Positions 35,585-47,232 of a DNA stretch of 64,000 bases are shown here, piece after piece (within the stretch, counting starts at the first letter, position 1; the number at the start of each line of letters is the position of its first letter). Made by a program: the position numbers and the translations under genes. The notes below the pieces were generated by a model, which saw only the letters and a list, made by a program, of their open reading frames with translations, was not told the DNA's origin and did not search any database. The DNA comes from Hysterangium stoloniferum. Taxonomy: Eukaryota > Basidiomycota > Agaricomycetes > Hysterangiales > Hysterangiaceae. The DNA lies in the NCBI GenBank assembly GCA_015178975.1, contig WHVD01000135.1:159415-223414 (forward strand), read 5' to 3'.

Positions 35585-38500
35585 GTACCCTCCCCTTAAG
35601 GCCGAAGTCCCATAGAGGCCATAGGAACATGATACGTTTGTTGGTTACACGTATGTGTCAACGAGTTGTATGATCTGGAAGGGAAAATTTGACCAAGAGC
35701 AAGTGATGGTACAGACAGCTCTTGAAGACAGATAGTGGCGGAAGTAGAGACGGAGTCCAAAAACAGGACAGAGAACCCACACAAAAAGTGATGGGTCCAC
35801 GGAAAGGTCCAGGAAACTGACCAAGTGACAGAAGCACAAAGTGCTAGCAGGAGTCTGGGCGGAGCCCAGGCTGTTGGCCATGTGCACACCTCAAAACAAG
35901 GTGCTCACTAGTGCGCAAACCCATGGGAAAATAAATCCCGGGAAGCGGGATGGCACATGGAAAGGCCAGGGGTCTTGGAGGAGATTGTAGACATACTGGA
36001 TACTTGAAAGTAAGTTGAAACCTCTGAAAAAGGTCCAAAATCCAAAATGTCGAAAAATCCAACAAGGGCTGAAAGTCCGGAAAAGTCCGGAACATAGTTC
36101 GGAAGATCTGAGGGGTCCGGGGGTTCCGAGAGGTAGGAGACAGGTGATGAAAACATCCAGAGATGTCACAATGGACCGGGAGTTGCCCAAAGGCAAAGGG
36201 ACATGGCAGAGTGAGAGTGGTCAAAGGTCGCAGTGTCCACAGGCAGGGTAAGTGCCCAAGACATAAAAAACCTGAAGGAACCAGATGTTGTGGAAAAGCC
36301 ACAGGGGTTCCGAGGGCAGGTCAACCTTAAATCACAAGGAACAAACATGGGGAAAAGCCACGGATATTCCGATGGCAAGCAGGACTTGTCCAAAACTTGA
36401 ATGGTCTGTATCATGGGTTCCTGGATGAGAACCGGGAAATCCGGAGGTTCCGGGAACACACTGGATGAGAACCGGGAAGTCCTAGGGTTCCGAGAATACA
36501 TTGGTGACATCAAGAAGTTTGGATAGAACTGCAAATGGGCTGAAGGGTGTAGATCTGGGAGGTCCGTGGGTTCCGGGATATGCTATATGAGAACCGGGGA
36601 CTCCAAGAATACCCTGGGTGAGACCCGGGAAGTCCGGGGGCTCCGGGAATGTACTGGTGACGAAGAAGTCCTCAGCAGGATTGCCACAGAACTGGAGGAG
36701 TGAACAACAACCCAAGAGCAAAGACAACTTGGAGGACAAGTCATCTAAGGGTCTGTAGAGTCCGAGAGTTCCATGGAATAATGACCGGTTGGGGAAGTCC
36801 ATGGGACCCGAGGAAGTAATGCTCTTACAACAGGGAGCATAAAGGGGGTCGGGGTCCAGTGGAGTCTAGGTTACTACCACTGAGGTCCATGGATTCCGAG
36901 GAATAACCCAAAAGGGTCATGATGGACAGGAGGCTGAAAGGATGGATACTTAACTCATCTGCCACTTAGTGGACTGAGAGTCGAGTGTGGTACAAAGAGC
37001 TAGAAAGGCAAAGAGAGACATAGGGTGACAGGGAATGATGAAGTGAGTCCAAAGGTGCGGAGTCCACGGATAGTGTGGCTAGAGAGAGGTTAGTGGGTAG
37101 AGAGGATATGGGTTTCAACTTATGCAGGTTTACTATAGCATAGTCGTTACTCCAACATTTACAGGGGTCCACGGATAATGCATAATGCAGCTAGAGAGAG
37201 GTTAGTGGGTTTCAACTTATGCATGTAGGTTTACAATGGCATAGTCGTTACTCCCCTCTTTGGGATAGACGTCCCATCGTCTAGACAAAATGTCGGGTTT
37301 TCCATGGAGGTGGCTGGGTCGAAAACGGATGACTAAAAATCAAGTCAAAGGGTTGGTGCCAAAGGAGGTCAGGATTGCCGAAAGAAGGCAGTGGTGCCTG
37401 AAAAGGCCATGGATGCCTGAAAAGGCCTGAGGGTTGCCCGAAGGCCAAAAGAAAATGCCTGAAAGGCTGCATTAACTGATCTTGGCAAACGAAAACTCAA
37501 CAAATAGGTAGGATCCAAATAGTTCGGAAATCCCGGAAAGTCCGGAAATCCGAAGAATCTGAAAGGTCCAAGGGTTCCGAGGATTCCGGAAAGTTCGGAA
37601 ATATCCACGGAAACCGAAACCGAAATTAAGTGAAAGAGTTGAAAGCCAAAAGAAAAGAGATGCCGAAAAGGTCAGAGATGCCCAGAAGGGCCATGGGTGC
37701 CGGAAAGGCCATGGGTGCCTGAAAAGGCCAGGGGTGCCGAAAAGGCCATGGGTGCCGGTAGAGGATCACAAGGGCCATCGAGGCCACAGGTGCCGTTCGG
37801 GTCAGGGAAGTCTGAAAAGACCATGGGTGCCTAAAAAGGCCGAGAATGCCTAAAAAGGCCATGGAGGCCATGGAGGATCACAAGGGCCATCAAGACCACA
37901 AGTGCCGAAAAAGCCACGGAAGTCTGAAAAGACTCAGAGCAGACAAGACAAGTCAAATAAGAGGCATCGGGAATTCCGGAAAAGTTACTGCTCATTACCC
38001 AGAAATCAACGGATTTATAGCGGGTGAGACAGTGGTATCCTAGAAATAACCAAGCAACTTATCCAACACTGGTCAAGGTGACGTCCAGATTTGTTCCACA
38101 AGGAAACAAATAAAAGCTCCTCAGAGAAACTGAAAAGAGCCAGAAAATGTCCTGGAAGGGAACAGAAAGCCAGTCGCAGTTTGGAGTGTATCCAGGTTGC
38201 AAAAGACCGACAGAAAATGTTGCATGAAATCTTCCTGACTCGGAATCCGATCTGCCGGGAAACCCGGAAAGTCCGGAGAGTCATTGTAGGAAAATACAGC
38301 AGGGCAGAGAGAGTCTGAAAGGTCGGGAAAAGGTTGGAGAATGAGTCGGAAAACAGAGACATGACAAGGAACATGCATGGGACAGACATGGACCAAAGGG
38401 TCAGTCGGAAAAGGGTCCAAACAAAAGTTCGGAAAAGTTCGGAAAGGTCCAGGAACCAGAAAAGGTCCGAGGACAAGGCAGATAGCGAGGGTAAGCAAGG

Positions 38501-38967
38501 CGATGTCGATTTGGAAATGTGAGCAATGGTTTTAGGAGGTATATCTGTAAAGAAAACCAAGCACTAGGTGACCAACACATTGAACACTTGAATCCATAGT
38601 ATACCGTCAAGGTAATTGGCAGACAGAGCGCAATTCCGGAGGCCGGGGGAAATCCGACACTATGGTGACTAGTAGGGAAATAACCTATCTAGAATATCCG
38701 GAAATGAACGGGAGTCGAGCAAACCAGGGGCAGGACAAAAGCAAGGATCGGGGCAGGGCAAAAGAGTGGATCTGAGTAAGACACGATCAGCTTCAGCCAT
38801 TGACTTATCTCTGCATCTGGAAGTCAGAACGAAGTCTGAAAACACAAGCAATTCTGTAAAAGAATAAGTAATGCGATGCCGATGTAGAACTGTGAACAAA
38901 TGAATGTGGAATTTAAAACATGGGGTCAGATAAGGTAAACGAGTGACGAGTTGTAGTTTCAATCTAC
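35585..38967 (-). other. Internal non-coding region of the LARD
   Basis: Built of repeated short phrases: TCCGGAAAGTCCGG-like runs, and near 37680-37900 repeated AAAGGCCATGGGTGCC and TCACAAGGGCCAT. Open frames here give low-complexity HPWPFQ-type products and have no domain. No gag or pol can be seen on either strand. Confidence 0.8.
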
Positions 38968-40020
38968 TGTTAAGTTCCCGAACAAAGCTCCACGGATAGT
39001 CCCGCGGAGGTTTCCGGTAACTATTCTGAACACACACTTGCTTCCGGGAAATAGTCCCACGGATTCCCCGGGCAATAGGTCCCGGGAAAGTTCCGGGGAT
39101 TATTAGTACAAGGAACGGTGATATCAGAATAATTACCAGAAAGATATGGTGAACGACTGAGATGGACTTGGCTTCAGCTTATAGGCTGCGCCCTCGTACA
39201 CTCATTCGGGTGTCCATATTTCAAGCTGACAGAATGCATACAGAAAGATATAGATTCCGGAGTTCCCGTGGGAGTTCCGGGAATCGAGTGTGCAGACAGA
39301 CAAGAGGACTAGAGACTGTTCAAGGATCAAACTTGTTCGGGGGAAAACTAGTTCGAGATTGAAACTGGATTCTAAGTACATGAACATAGCAGACTTATAT
39401 AGACTGTGAAATGTAATAATACCAAATCCGGTATTAATGAGAGGCAGAACTATTAAACATAAAACAAAACAGGTAAATACTAAACTGGGAATAGGGACGG
39501 AACGGAACGGGAGCAGAGAACGAATCATGACAGATCATTTAACCATAACTGGAGCGGGGCTCAGTTAGAGGGGTTCCGGAAGTCCGGTCGGAGTCCGGTG
39601 ACTTGGTGCACAAGATAGTGTCGGGTATAGACAGGCTTGATGTGCAGGAGGTCCAGTGGAGTCCGGTGGGTTTTCCAATGACTGGTGTGTGAGACGCAGA
39701 GACAGATAACAGGAGCGGGGTTCTATGCTCTGTTAGAGGGGTTCCAGGAGTCCGGTCGGAGTCCGGTGACTGGTACATAAGACACAGAGTGTCGGGTGTA
39801 CATAGAGTGGAGTCCGGAGTCCGGTGGAGTCCGAGGACTGGTGTATGAGACAGAGGGTTAGGTGCAGACAGGTGGGGTGCGTACAGAGAGTCAGGCATAA
39901 ACGAGTTGATGTACAGGGTCCCGTGGGAACTCCGGTTGTTACTATACAATATAGAGGGTCGGGAGCATGTAGGATGGGGTCCGGGGGCCCGGAGGCCGGC
40001 GGGTTTTCCGGTTCCTGACA
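38968..40020 (-). repeat. Right LTR (5' LTR by orientation) of the LARD
   Basis: 1053 bp, same length as the left copy. The sequence just inside it (minus strand GTAGATTGAAACTACAACTC) should contain the primer-binding site; I cannot assign the tRNA. Confidence 0.93.
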
Positions 40021-40714
40021 GTTATCGCCACTTATCAACGTTTTCAAGTCACCATTTCGGAAACCATCAGCCCCGAAGCTGACATATGTTTTCGCGAAGA
40101 TCAAACTCCGTTTATGCCCACGTCAAAATAACTCGTATTGTCTGGTCAAACTTTTGATACGTCCCTTTTATTATGTTGATCCATTCAATCTTATGTTTCA
40201 CATATGTCTATCTATATTTGTAGTCCTTGAACTATTTCCTTTTATCATAATCCCGCTCTCGGTTATCATCGGCCTCCGAACTAATCATAAACTTCCCGTT
40301 CCTAGTCAAGCTTATTGTTAATGCCATTTTCCGCCCTTCTCCCCATTAGTATTTTCTAGACGCCTGTTACTTGTATATGAACCCGCTGTAGTTGTAGTTA
40401 CTAGGCAATCAGAATATCAACTCAGAATACCCTCATACGTCTGTAACAGTCCCATACTAAGAACCCCCCCATCCACCTTCGCGTGCACTCGCCCACTCCC
40501 GGCCCCGACCCCTAGGCCTGACGCTCAACTTGTCCTTCGGTTCCGATTGGTATCTCGCCGAAAGGAGCTCTTTAGGATTAGTCTTCGCCCGCCCGAAATC
40601 TAAGGACACCCTACGGATATTTGCAAGGGCGCAGCACATAAGCTGAAGCCAAGTCCTTCTGATCGGTCCCTGTCGGCCACCGACATTAGTCAGTTTTCAG
40701 TTCTTAACACATGG

Positions 40715-43700
40715 CCTGATGTTGCCACATAAAAACCACTCACAATGTCAATGGCCCGAGCTGCTGCCCCTCGGACCACTGCCGGTCTTGCCCTGGTGAA
40801 AATTGAGGAATGCATGGATGAAGATACGGATACGTATGTCATTTCCTCCCCCAAATCACAAACTCCTTTTACAGTCCCTCATCTCTACGCACCCGTAGAG
40901 CTTACGGGACACCTCATTTCCGACTTCCCTCTTCCGATAAAAGCATTACTTGACATTGGCTGCCCTTCCACAGTGATTAGCAATGCCCTGGTTTTGCAAC
41001 TAGGCCTACATCAATTTCCCCTCCCAGCTGCAGAGGACAACCTTTCATCACTAACAGAAACACCTTTGAGTTGCAAGGAATTTGTGAAATAAAAAATTGG
41101 ATCAGGAAAGGGAACATGGCAATCAGGGGTTTTTAAGGCAAAAGTGAATGTTAGGTTACCTGTACCACTTATCTTGGGAATGCCATTTCTTTCATCTCAC
41201 CATATTGTGATCGATACCACCAAGTGTAGCACGTGCGATAAAAGGGTCAATTATGACCTCATCAATCCAAGAAGGTGGAAACAAGGCATGACCACAATTA
41301 CACCTAAATCAATGGCCACACAACGACCCTCACCAAGACCACCAAGCCGAGCAGTATCCGAACCACCACTGGCAGGATACTTATGACCAATCCCAATCAT
41401 GGCGGCAGTACGTGAACATATTGAGGCCCTCATGTTTGAAGAAAAATTAGCCAAAAAGGATCTTGAGTTTAAAAAGACCTTTGCTGACTGTTTTCCACTG
41501 CGCTTGCCAGACACAGCTGCCCTGCCTACACACATATACCACCGTATCTGTCTCAAAGATCCCTCAAAGGTTACAGTTGGACGGGGATACTCTGCTCCCA
41601 AAAAATTCCACGACTCCTGGAAAATTCTCCTCGAAGAGCATTTGGCAGCTGGACGCATAAGACCATCTTCCTCGGAATATGTGTCACCTGCCTTCTGTGT
41701 CCCTAAATATTGAAATGGGGTGCCTGTTTTTGATATCCCACCATGATGGGTAAATGATTACCGTGAACTAAATAAAAATACCATACGTGATAATTATCCC
41801 CTACCCCGTGTTGATGACATCCTTTCTGACTGCGGACGAGGTGTCATATTTGGGAAAATTGATATGACCAACTCCTTTTTTCAGACCAAAGTACATCCAG
41901 AGGACATACATTTGTCAGCTGTGCACACACCTTGGGGCCTTTATGAGTGGACCATCATGCCAATGGGGGGTTGCAATGGGCCATCTACACCAACAATGGA
42001 TGACAGATGCATTACGACACCTCCTGGGGAAGATATGCCACGTTTACCTTGATGATATTATCATTTGGTCGAAAACCCTGGAGGAACATGAAAAGAATGT
42101 GGCTACCATCCTGCAGGCACTCCACATTGCCCAGCTATATTGTAATCCTGAAAAATCCACGCTATTTGCCACAGACATTTCCTTCCTTGGACATCACATC
42201 TCTGCCACAGGCATTCGTCCAGATGCCCACAAAACCGAGTGCATCATCAATTGGCCTCAGCCAACAACAGCAACTAACATCAGGGGTTTTTTGGGACTCA
42301 CCCGATATGTTTCAGCTTTCCTCCCTGCCCCTGCAGAACACACCAGTGTACTCACCCCCCTGACTATGAAGGATTGTGATTGACACTTCCCCACCTGGAC
42401 CACTGAACATCAATACACCTTTAATGCCATTAAACATTTGGTCACAGGTGCAGATTGTCTCACAGTCATCGACTATCATGATACCACCAGTCAAATTTTC
42501 CTGACCACAGATGCCAGTGACAGACGTACTGGGAAAGTCCTCAGTTTCGGGAAGGACTGGACAACAGCCCGGCCAGTTGCCTATGATTCTTATCAACTTA
42601 ACCCTGCTGAGCAGAACTACCCTGTCCATGAAAAGGAACTGTTAGCCATCATCAAGGCACTAAAAAAGTGGCACACCAGCCTATTAGGATGCCATTTCAA
42701 TGTCTACACTGATCACCGGACACTAGAATATGTTCAATCACAGAAAGACATGTCCCACCGGCAAATGCGCTGGTCCATGTACCTTGCGGACTTTGATTTT
42801 AATATCATCTATATTCGTGGTGAAGATAATACAGTTGCTGATGCGTTATCTAGGATGCCGGATTGCAACCCTGATGCCAGACACGCTGCCTGCGCCTTGG
42901 CATATACCCATTCACCGCCCAAACAACTTGCAGGTGGGATCCTAAGGATCACAGTGGACCCATCACTCCTAGATCAGATCCGCCAAGGCTACCTGGATGA
43001 TGACTTTTGTAAGCAACTTGAAGACGGCATTGCAGCAGGAAGTATTGATGGGGCTAGGAAGGAGTCAGGGCTCCTGTACGTTGGGCACCGCCTTGTGATC
43101 CCACGAGATATCACCATTCGAGAGATGCTTTACCACCTAGCACATGACACTCTTGGCCATTTTGGCTTTGACAAGAGTTATGAATCTCTGCGCCATGCTT
43201 ATTACTGCCCAAACATGAGGTGAGACCTGCAGGTGGCATATATACCTTCTTGCACAGAATGTCAATGAAATAAAGACCCCACTAGCCGGCCCCGTGGTCC
43301 CCTGCACCCCCTCCCTATTCCTGATGGCCGTTTTGACACCGTCGCCATCGATTTCGTTGGCCCACTTCCTGAAGAAAACGGCAAAGATACAGTCATGACC
43401 ATGACTGATACACTGGGTGCCAATATTCGGTTGGCTGCAATACATTCTTCTTACACTGCCGCACAGGTTGCCGTGGTGCTGTTTGATGAGTGGTACTGTG
43501 AAAATGGATTAATGCTCAACCTAGTCTCAGATCGGGACCCCCTTTTTACATCAGAACTCTGGAGCGCCTTGCACAAGCTCTCAGGGGTAAAGCTGAAGAT
43601 GTCCACCGCCTACCACCCACAAAGTGATGGCACCAGTGAGTGCACAAATAAAACCTTGAACCAGGCTATCCGCTACCATGTTGATATTAACCAGAAAGGA

Positions 43701-44076
43701 TGGTCAGCACAGCTGCCCCGCGTGCGGTTCGCTGTCATGAACACTGTGAATACATCCACGGGTTTCTCCCCCTTCCAGTTAAAGACAGGTCGCTCCCCCC
43801 GGGTCATTCCCCCCCTGCTCCCCTTACCCGCTGATGCCACCTCTGCTGAAGCCGCTGCAAACCATATCCTGCGTCGCCTGGAATTCGACGTTCAGGAGGC
43901 ACAGGACAACCTCACTGCTGCCAAGGTCCGACAGGCCTATCATGCTAATGAGAGCCGGGCAGCAGAAATACCATACAAAGTAGGCGACTTAGTGATGTTG
44001 TCCACTACTCACCGCCGCCGTAACTACAAACGGAAGGGCAAACAGCGCGCCGCAATGGTGGTCTTACGACAGAAAT
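40715..44076 (+). pseudogene. Protease-RT-RNase H-integrase polyprotein of the Ty3/gypsy element, broken
   Basis: Order: retropepsin-like region with ALLDIGCPSTVIS (Ile where the active site needs Ser/Thr after Asp); RT with [43 protein letters not shown], then after a frameshift near 42000 [13 protein letters not shown] (YxDD); RNase H with FLTTDASD and YPVHEKELLAI; DADALSR-type end; integrase zinc region, AIDFVGPLP, VSDRDPLFTS and HPQSDGTSECTNK (D, D, E). It ends in HRRRNYKRKGKQRAA where the 3' LTR begins. In-frame stops: TAA at 41090; TGA at 41384, 41711, 41744, 42381, 43221 and 43266. Relatives have arginine at several of these. Confidence 0.9.
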
Positions 44077-44449
44077 ATACGTCACACCAACACTGACCGC
44101 TCACCGATTGTCTCCCCGATCATCCCCCTTCTGGTGGCCACACCATCCCGCTCGCCTATTGTCGCCGGGATTGTTCCCCCTTTTTCGTCTCGCTGCCCTG
44201 ATCGCAATTATTAATTTCCCGTCTTCGCGATCACTTCCCCCTCGAACAACATTTTTCTTGTGCCTTGGTGCCTTTGTTCTCCAATTGTTCCGCCGGAAGA
44301 AGTCCTTTAAGAGAGAATCTTTTAGTAGCTACTCTCATAGAAAAAGAACTCACCTATCACTTACTGTCTTACTGTATATCGTTACGATTCGCAATCAGAT
44401 AACATTGTCCTGTCTGTTGCTGAGTGAGGCTGATACCTACAGCCTTACA
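44056..44449 (+). repeat. 3' LTR of the Ty3/gypsy element, 5'-truncated
   Basis: 394 bp, aligns with 32990-33383. Starts at TGGTGG directly after integrase codons instead of after a polypurine tract. Confidence 0.88.
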
Positions 44450-44479
44450 CTTGTGCACCTGTTATCGACATTGATAACA

Positions 44480-45300
44480 ATGAACAAGTCGCAGTTTTAC
44501 CCCCTCCCCCCCCCCCCCAGCGCGCTGATGCCGTGTCCAAGTCTACAACGTGCTTCAACTGGGTGTAATCTTGGTAAAAAGGCGGAAGGATCATTTCTAC
44601 AGGTTACAATCACCATCGTCCACATTACGACAGTTCTGAAGTCGCCAAACGCGGACCACAAGCCTACATCAATGCACGTAGAAATGCATGCAACATTCAT
44701 CGCTATTGGCATGTCTCCCGCGTTCAAGCAGCAGTCCAAAACCAAGTCTTCGACCGCCGTGTTCTCGAGCGACAACCACGGACAGGCGTACGTCCGGCGA
44801 AAGGCCGGGCACTCGAGTAGTGTCTTTCATACGCTACTGGGCAAAGAATAATATCAAACACGGATGGAAGAGGAAGGCTCGTGGTATGAACAGCTCGGAG
44901 TCGTCGGAGAGCGAGAGTCGCAGCGCGAGTCCACATCGATCGGCGCCAAAGGACGAGGAGGCTGTCCCGCGTGCCCCTTAATGTATCTGTTTGACAGTGG
45001 TCGGGGCCTCGTAGAGATTCGAGAGTTAACGGTGCTGGTCTATATGTGGCTAGAATTACAAAACACGGGCTGGGGAACGCGAGGCCTTGTTGGCGATGTG
45101 TTGAATGGTGTAGGTGGGCGGGTGTGAAGCGGATCTTCCACTATAGTGCAGAGTCGGGGAAGTTTGATGTTGTAAAGGTAAACGACGCACGTGGGCGGTA
45201 CCACAACGAAACACAGGCTGACGGTCGCCTTTTTGCTGGAATGGTGAGTGTGCCAGTTATTTGTTGAACTTCCGTATTAACCTTCCTTGTTTGCAGCGAC
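44480..45300 (+). pseudogene. Cytidine deaminase family, copy 2 (pseudogene)
   Basis: Inverted duplicate of the gene at 2417-3235, with matching ATG context, coding sequence, intron start (ATG/GTGAGTGTGCCAG at about 45241) and acceptor (CCTTGTTTGCAG). Damage: a C-run at 44502-44518 replaces coding bases after SQFY; several indels in the first 120 bp; HAE has become HVE (catalytic alanine-position change in the HxE block); and later frame changes near 44850 and 44990. The stretch PCWRCVEWC and SGKFDVVKVN is still legible at 45090-45180. At the KQQS-KTKSS junction this copy keeps the open frame that copy 1 has lost. Homology continues into the 3' flank to about 45470 with an internal deletion. 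Confidence 0.88.
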
Positions 45301-45470
45301 ATTTTATTCGGATTCTGCACGAACTATAACAAACATGCTGAAAATTTGCTAGGGTATCGAGACATGTGCTCAGATATCACTTAGATGTCCTTGTATGCTA
45401 CACATTTAATTTCGTATTATTCCCCTACATTCAAATTTCAAAATGGATATGATCAATTTTCAATCGGTTT

Positions 45471-47232
45471 GTTTCTACACCACCTACAGCATAAGCAGGA
45501 ACACCCTGATATTGCCTAGTAAATTCGTAACCAGTACTTAGGCAAACGCATGTCGCAGAGAGCTTGACCCTTGCAATCGACCCAACGTAATTGGCAACTC
45601 GCCCTGACAGCTTCGTTATTTCCTTTATACGACCGCTGTCATAACATACTTAGCTTAGCTGCCGCACCAATCTCGCAATCCCTCTCGAGTGTTTCCACAG
45701 GATATTTTGTTGCATGACAGAATGTTGACATACAAAAACGTTGGTGAAAGGAGCAGTCCTGGAACACACTCGATATTTCCATTCATTTTACAAGATTTGA
45801 TCATACACCAGTCACACTATTTTAGGACAACGTTAGGTGTAAACGTTATTTAGAGGATATAAAGTGAGCGTTCGTGTTTGTATATTTTTACACAGCCGAG
45901 CCAGAGAGCATAGACGATTAGCATAAGCCATGACCGGTGATATACTTCTTTCGCTGTCCTTAATATTGTGAACTACCATGAGATTAGGTGGATCATGACA
46001 CTATGGAGGATAATGCAACGTACATTTGTTAATTGCCCTGCTAACAACCACTGATAGTGTATCACTTGTGCAATGACACGTTAAGAGTAATGCAACGAGA
46101 CAAAGGCCGGCATGTATTGAACAATAACTTGTGGCGTTTAAATTAGCGGCCGAGAAGCGATCGAGGTACAGTCTTGCACCAAGGACGATAGACATGGTGC
46201 GACTAATATCTGTACCTTCACATTAGACCATGTGCATAACTAATGCCACATGTCAAAAATATCGCGGCTGGAGAAAAGTGCGGCGAAACAGCAAGACACA
46301 TCGTCACGTGTTGCTAGGCCTGAATGAAATGGTTAAGTCTCAGAGATAACCACCATACAACGGAAGAATGACACTTGAGGCATGTGTGGTACACCTTTCA
46401 AATATAATCCATACCTATGGAAATGCGGCAAATGGCAAGATAGATTGATGTCACAAGCTCAACCCAAGACGAAAGACGTGGATCTGGATATGGTAGACGA
46501 CAGCAGGTCGTGGAGGCGTGGTAATCAGTCATTAATCGCTTCCTGGCCCTTCCTCGTTGCGTTGGAAAAGAGACGGTTGTGGAGGCTGGGGAGATCAAGC
46601 AACTCCAACTTGACGTATTGGTCGCTTCCCAAAATATCGGTCTGTCCGCCACTGATACTCAAGTTCTATCGGCACACCACTTCCCACTGGGCTCACAGCA
46701 GACCACGAGGGAGGTGAATAACTGACAGCAACGGGTGACAAGTCGCAAAACGACACGGAAGCAACGATGATCTTGTGAGGCGGAACTTGCTCCCGACCAG
46801 TTGCAACAAATGTCGACTCACTGCCAACAGCAGCTGGCACTCGAGTTCCATCATATCTACAAATATAACACACGCATGTTGGTAAAACGCGTTGTTCTTC
46901 CGAGGTCGTGTAGAGGAAATAAACTGGCTTGTGATGTTGTATGTCAATTCATGTGTACAGCAATGAAAGATTGGGCGCTTCACCCTGGACTGCGCGGTAG
47001 TGGTAATGCTGAGATAGGCATCCCTGATGAGCCATGTGATTTTTTATGGAGTACAATGGACGAACAACCAAAGTGAAAAGGAATGGCAGACTTGAAAGGA
47101 TGCGTGGGAAATCGCAGCGGCAAATGGGAAAAGAAGCTGGCTGACTTCTCACGCTTATCGCTCTTATCTTCAGTCTCCACACGTTAGGGCAACTTACCCC
47201 AACATCCCTCACCACGAGCAAATTTCCAAACA
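45471..47232. other. Intergenic, nothing recognised
   Basis: No domain in any open frame. The inverted-duplication homology stops at about 45470. The end holds the NLR promoter. Confidence 0.45.

Larger units (their letters stand above)
34532..40020 (-). mobile_element. Young non-coding LTR retrotransposon (LARD type)
   Basis: Two 1053-bp LTRs enclose 3383 bp without any retroviral-like domain. Target duplication GTTAT at 34527-34531 and 40021-40025. Next to the left LTR, at 35585-35597, the minus strand reads AAGGGGAGGGTAC, a polypurine tract, so the element points to the minus strand and the left LTR is its 3' LTR. The LTRs differ at a single site that I can find (35085 T, 39521 C). Needs proteins from another element to move. 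Confidence 0.93.
34492..40709 (+). mobile_element. Solo LTR nested in gypsy, itself split by a younger element
   Basis: The ends TGTTACGACC (34492) and GTTCTTAACA (to 40709) are flanked by the duplication CATGG at 34487-34491 and 40710-40714. Taking out 34532-40025 leaves 724 bp of LTR: 40 bp on the left and 684 bp on the right. It shares TATAAGCTGAAGCCAAGT with the other TGTTA...TAACA LTRs of the window. No internal region remains, so it is a recombination relic. Confidence 0.88.
32982..44449 (+). mobile_element. Degenerate Ty3/gypsy LTR retrotransposon, host of two nested insertions
   Basis: A 5' LTR (32982-33383, TGTAATCC...CCTTACA) and a 3' LTR (44056-44449) flank gag and pol. The target duplication CTTGT is present at 32977-32981 and 44450-44454. 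Order gag, protease, reverse transcriptase, RNase H, integrase on the plus strand. The interior is interrupted at 34492-40709 by a solo LTR that itself contains another element. The 3' LTR lacks its first eight bases and joins directly to the integrase C-terminus, so the pol end and polypurine tract are deleted. Dead element. Confidence 0.92.

Noticed and set aside
34726-35630. Long open frames repeated exactly at 39162-40018
   Set aside because: They are the two LTRs of one element; no protein domain, biased composition.
35597-38560. Many open frames with proline/phenylalanine-rich products
   Set aside because: Low-complexity translation of short G/A-rich repeats in the LARD interior; no start context, no domain.
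33862-43268. TGA might be read as tryptophan in the retroelement
   Set aside because: All nonsense codons but one in pol are TGA, but known relatives have arginine there in the positions I can compare, and host genes in the window (CHO2, SDR) end in TGA. Mutation CGA to TGA explains it.
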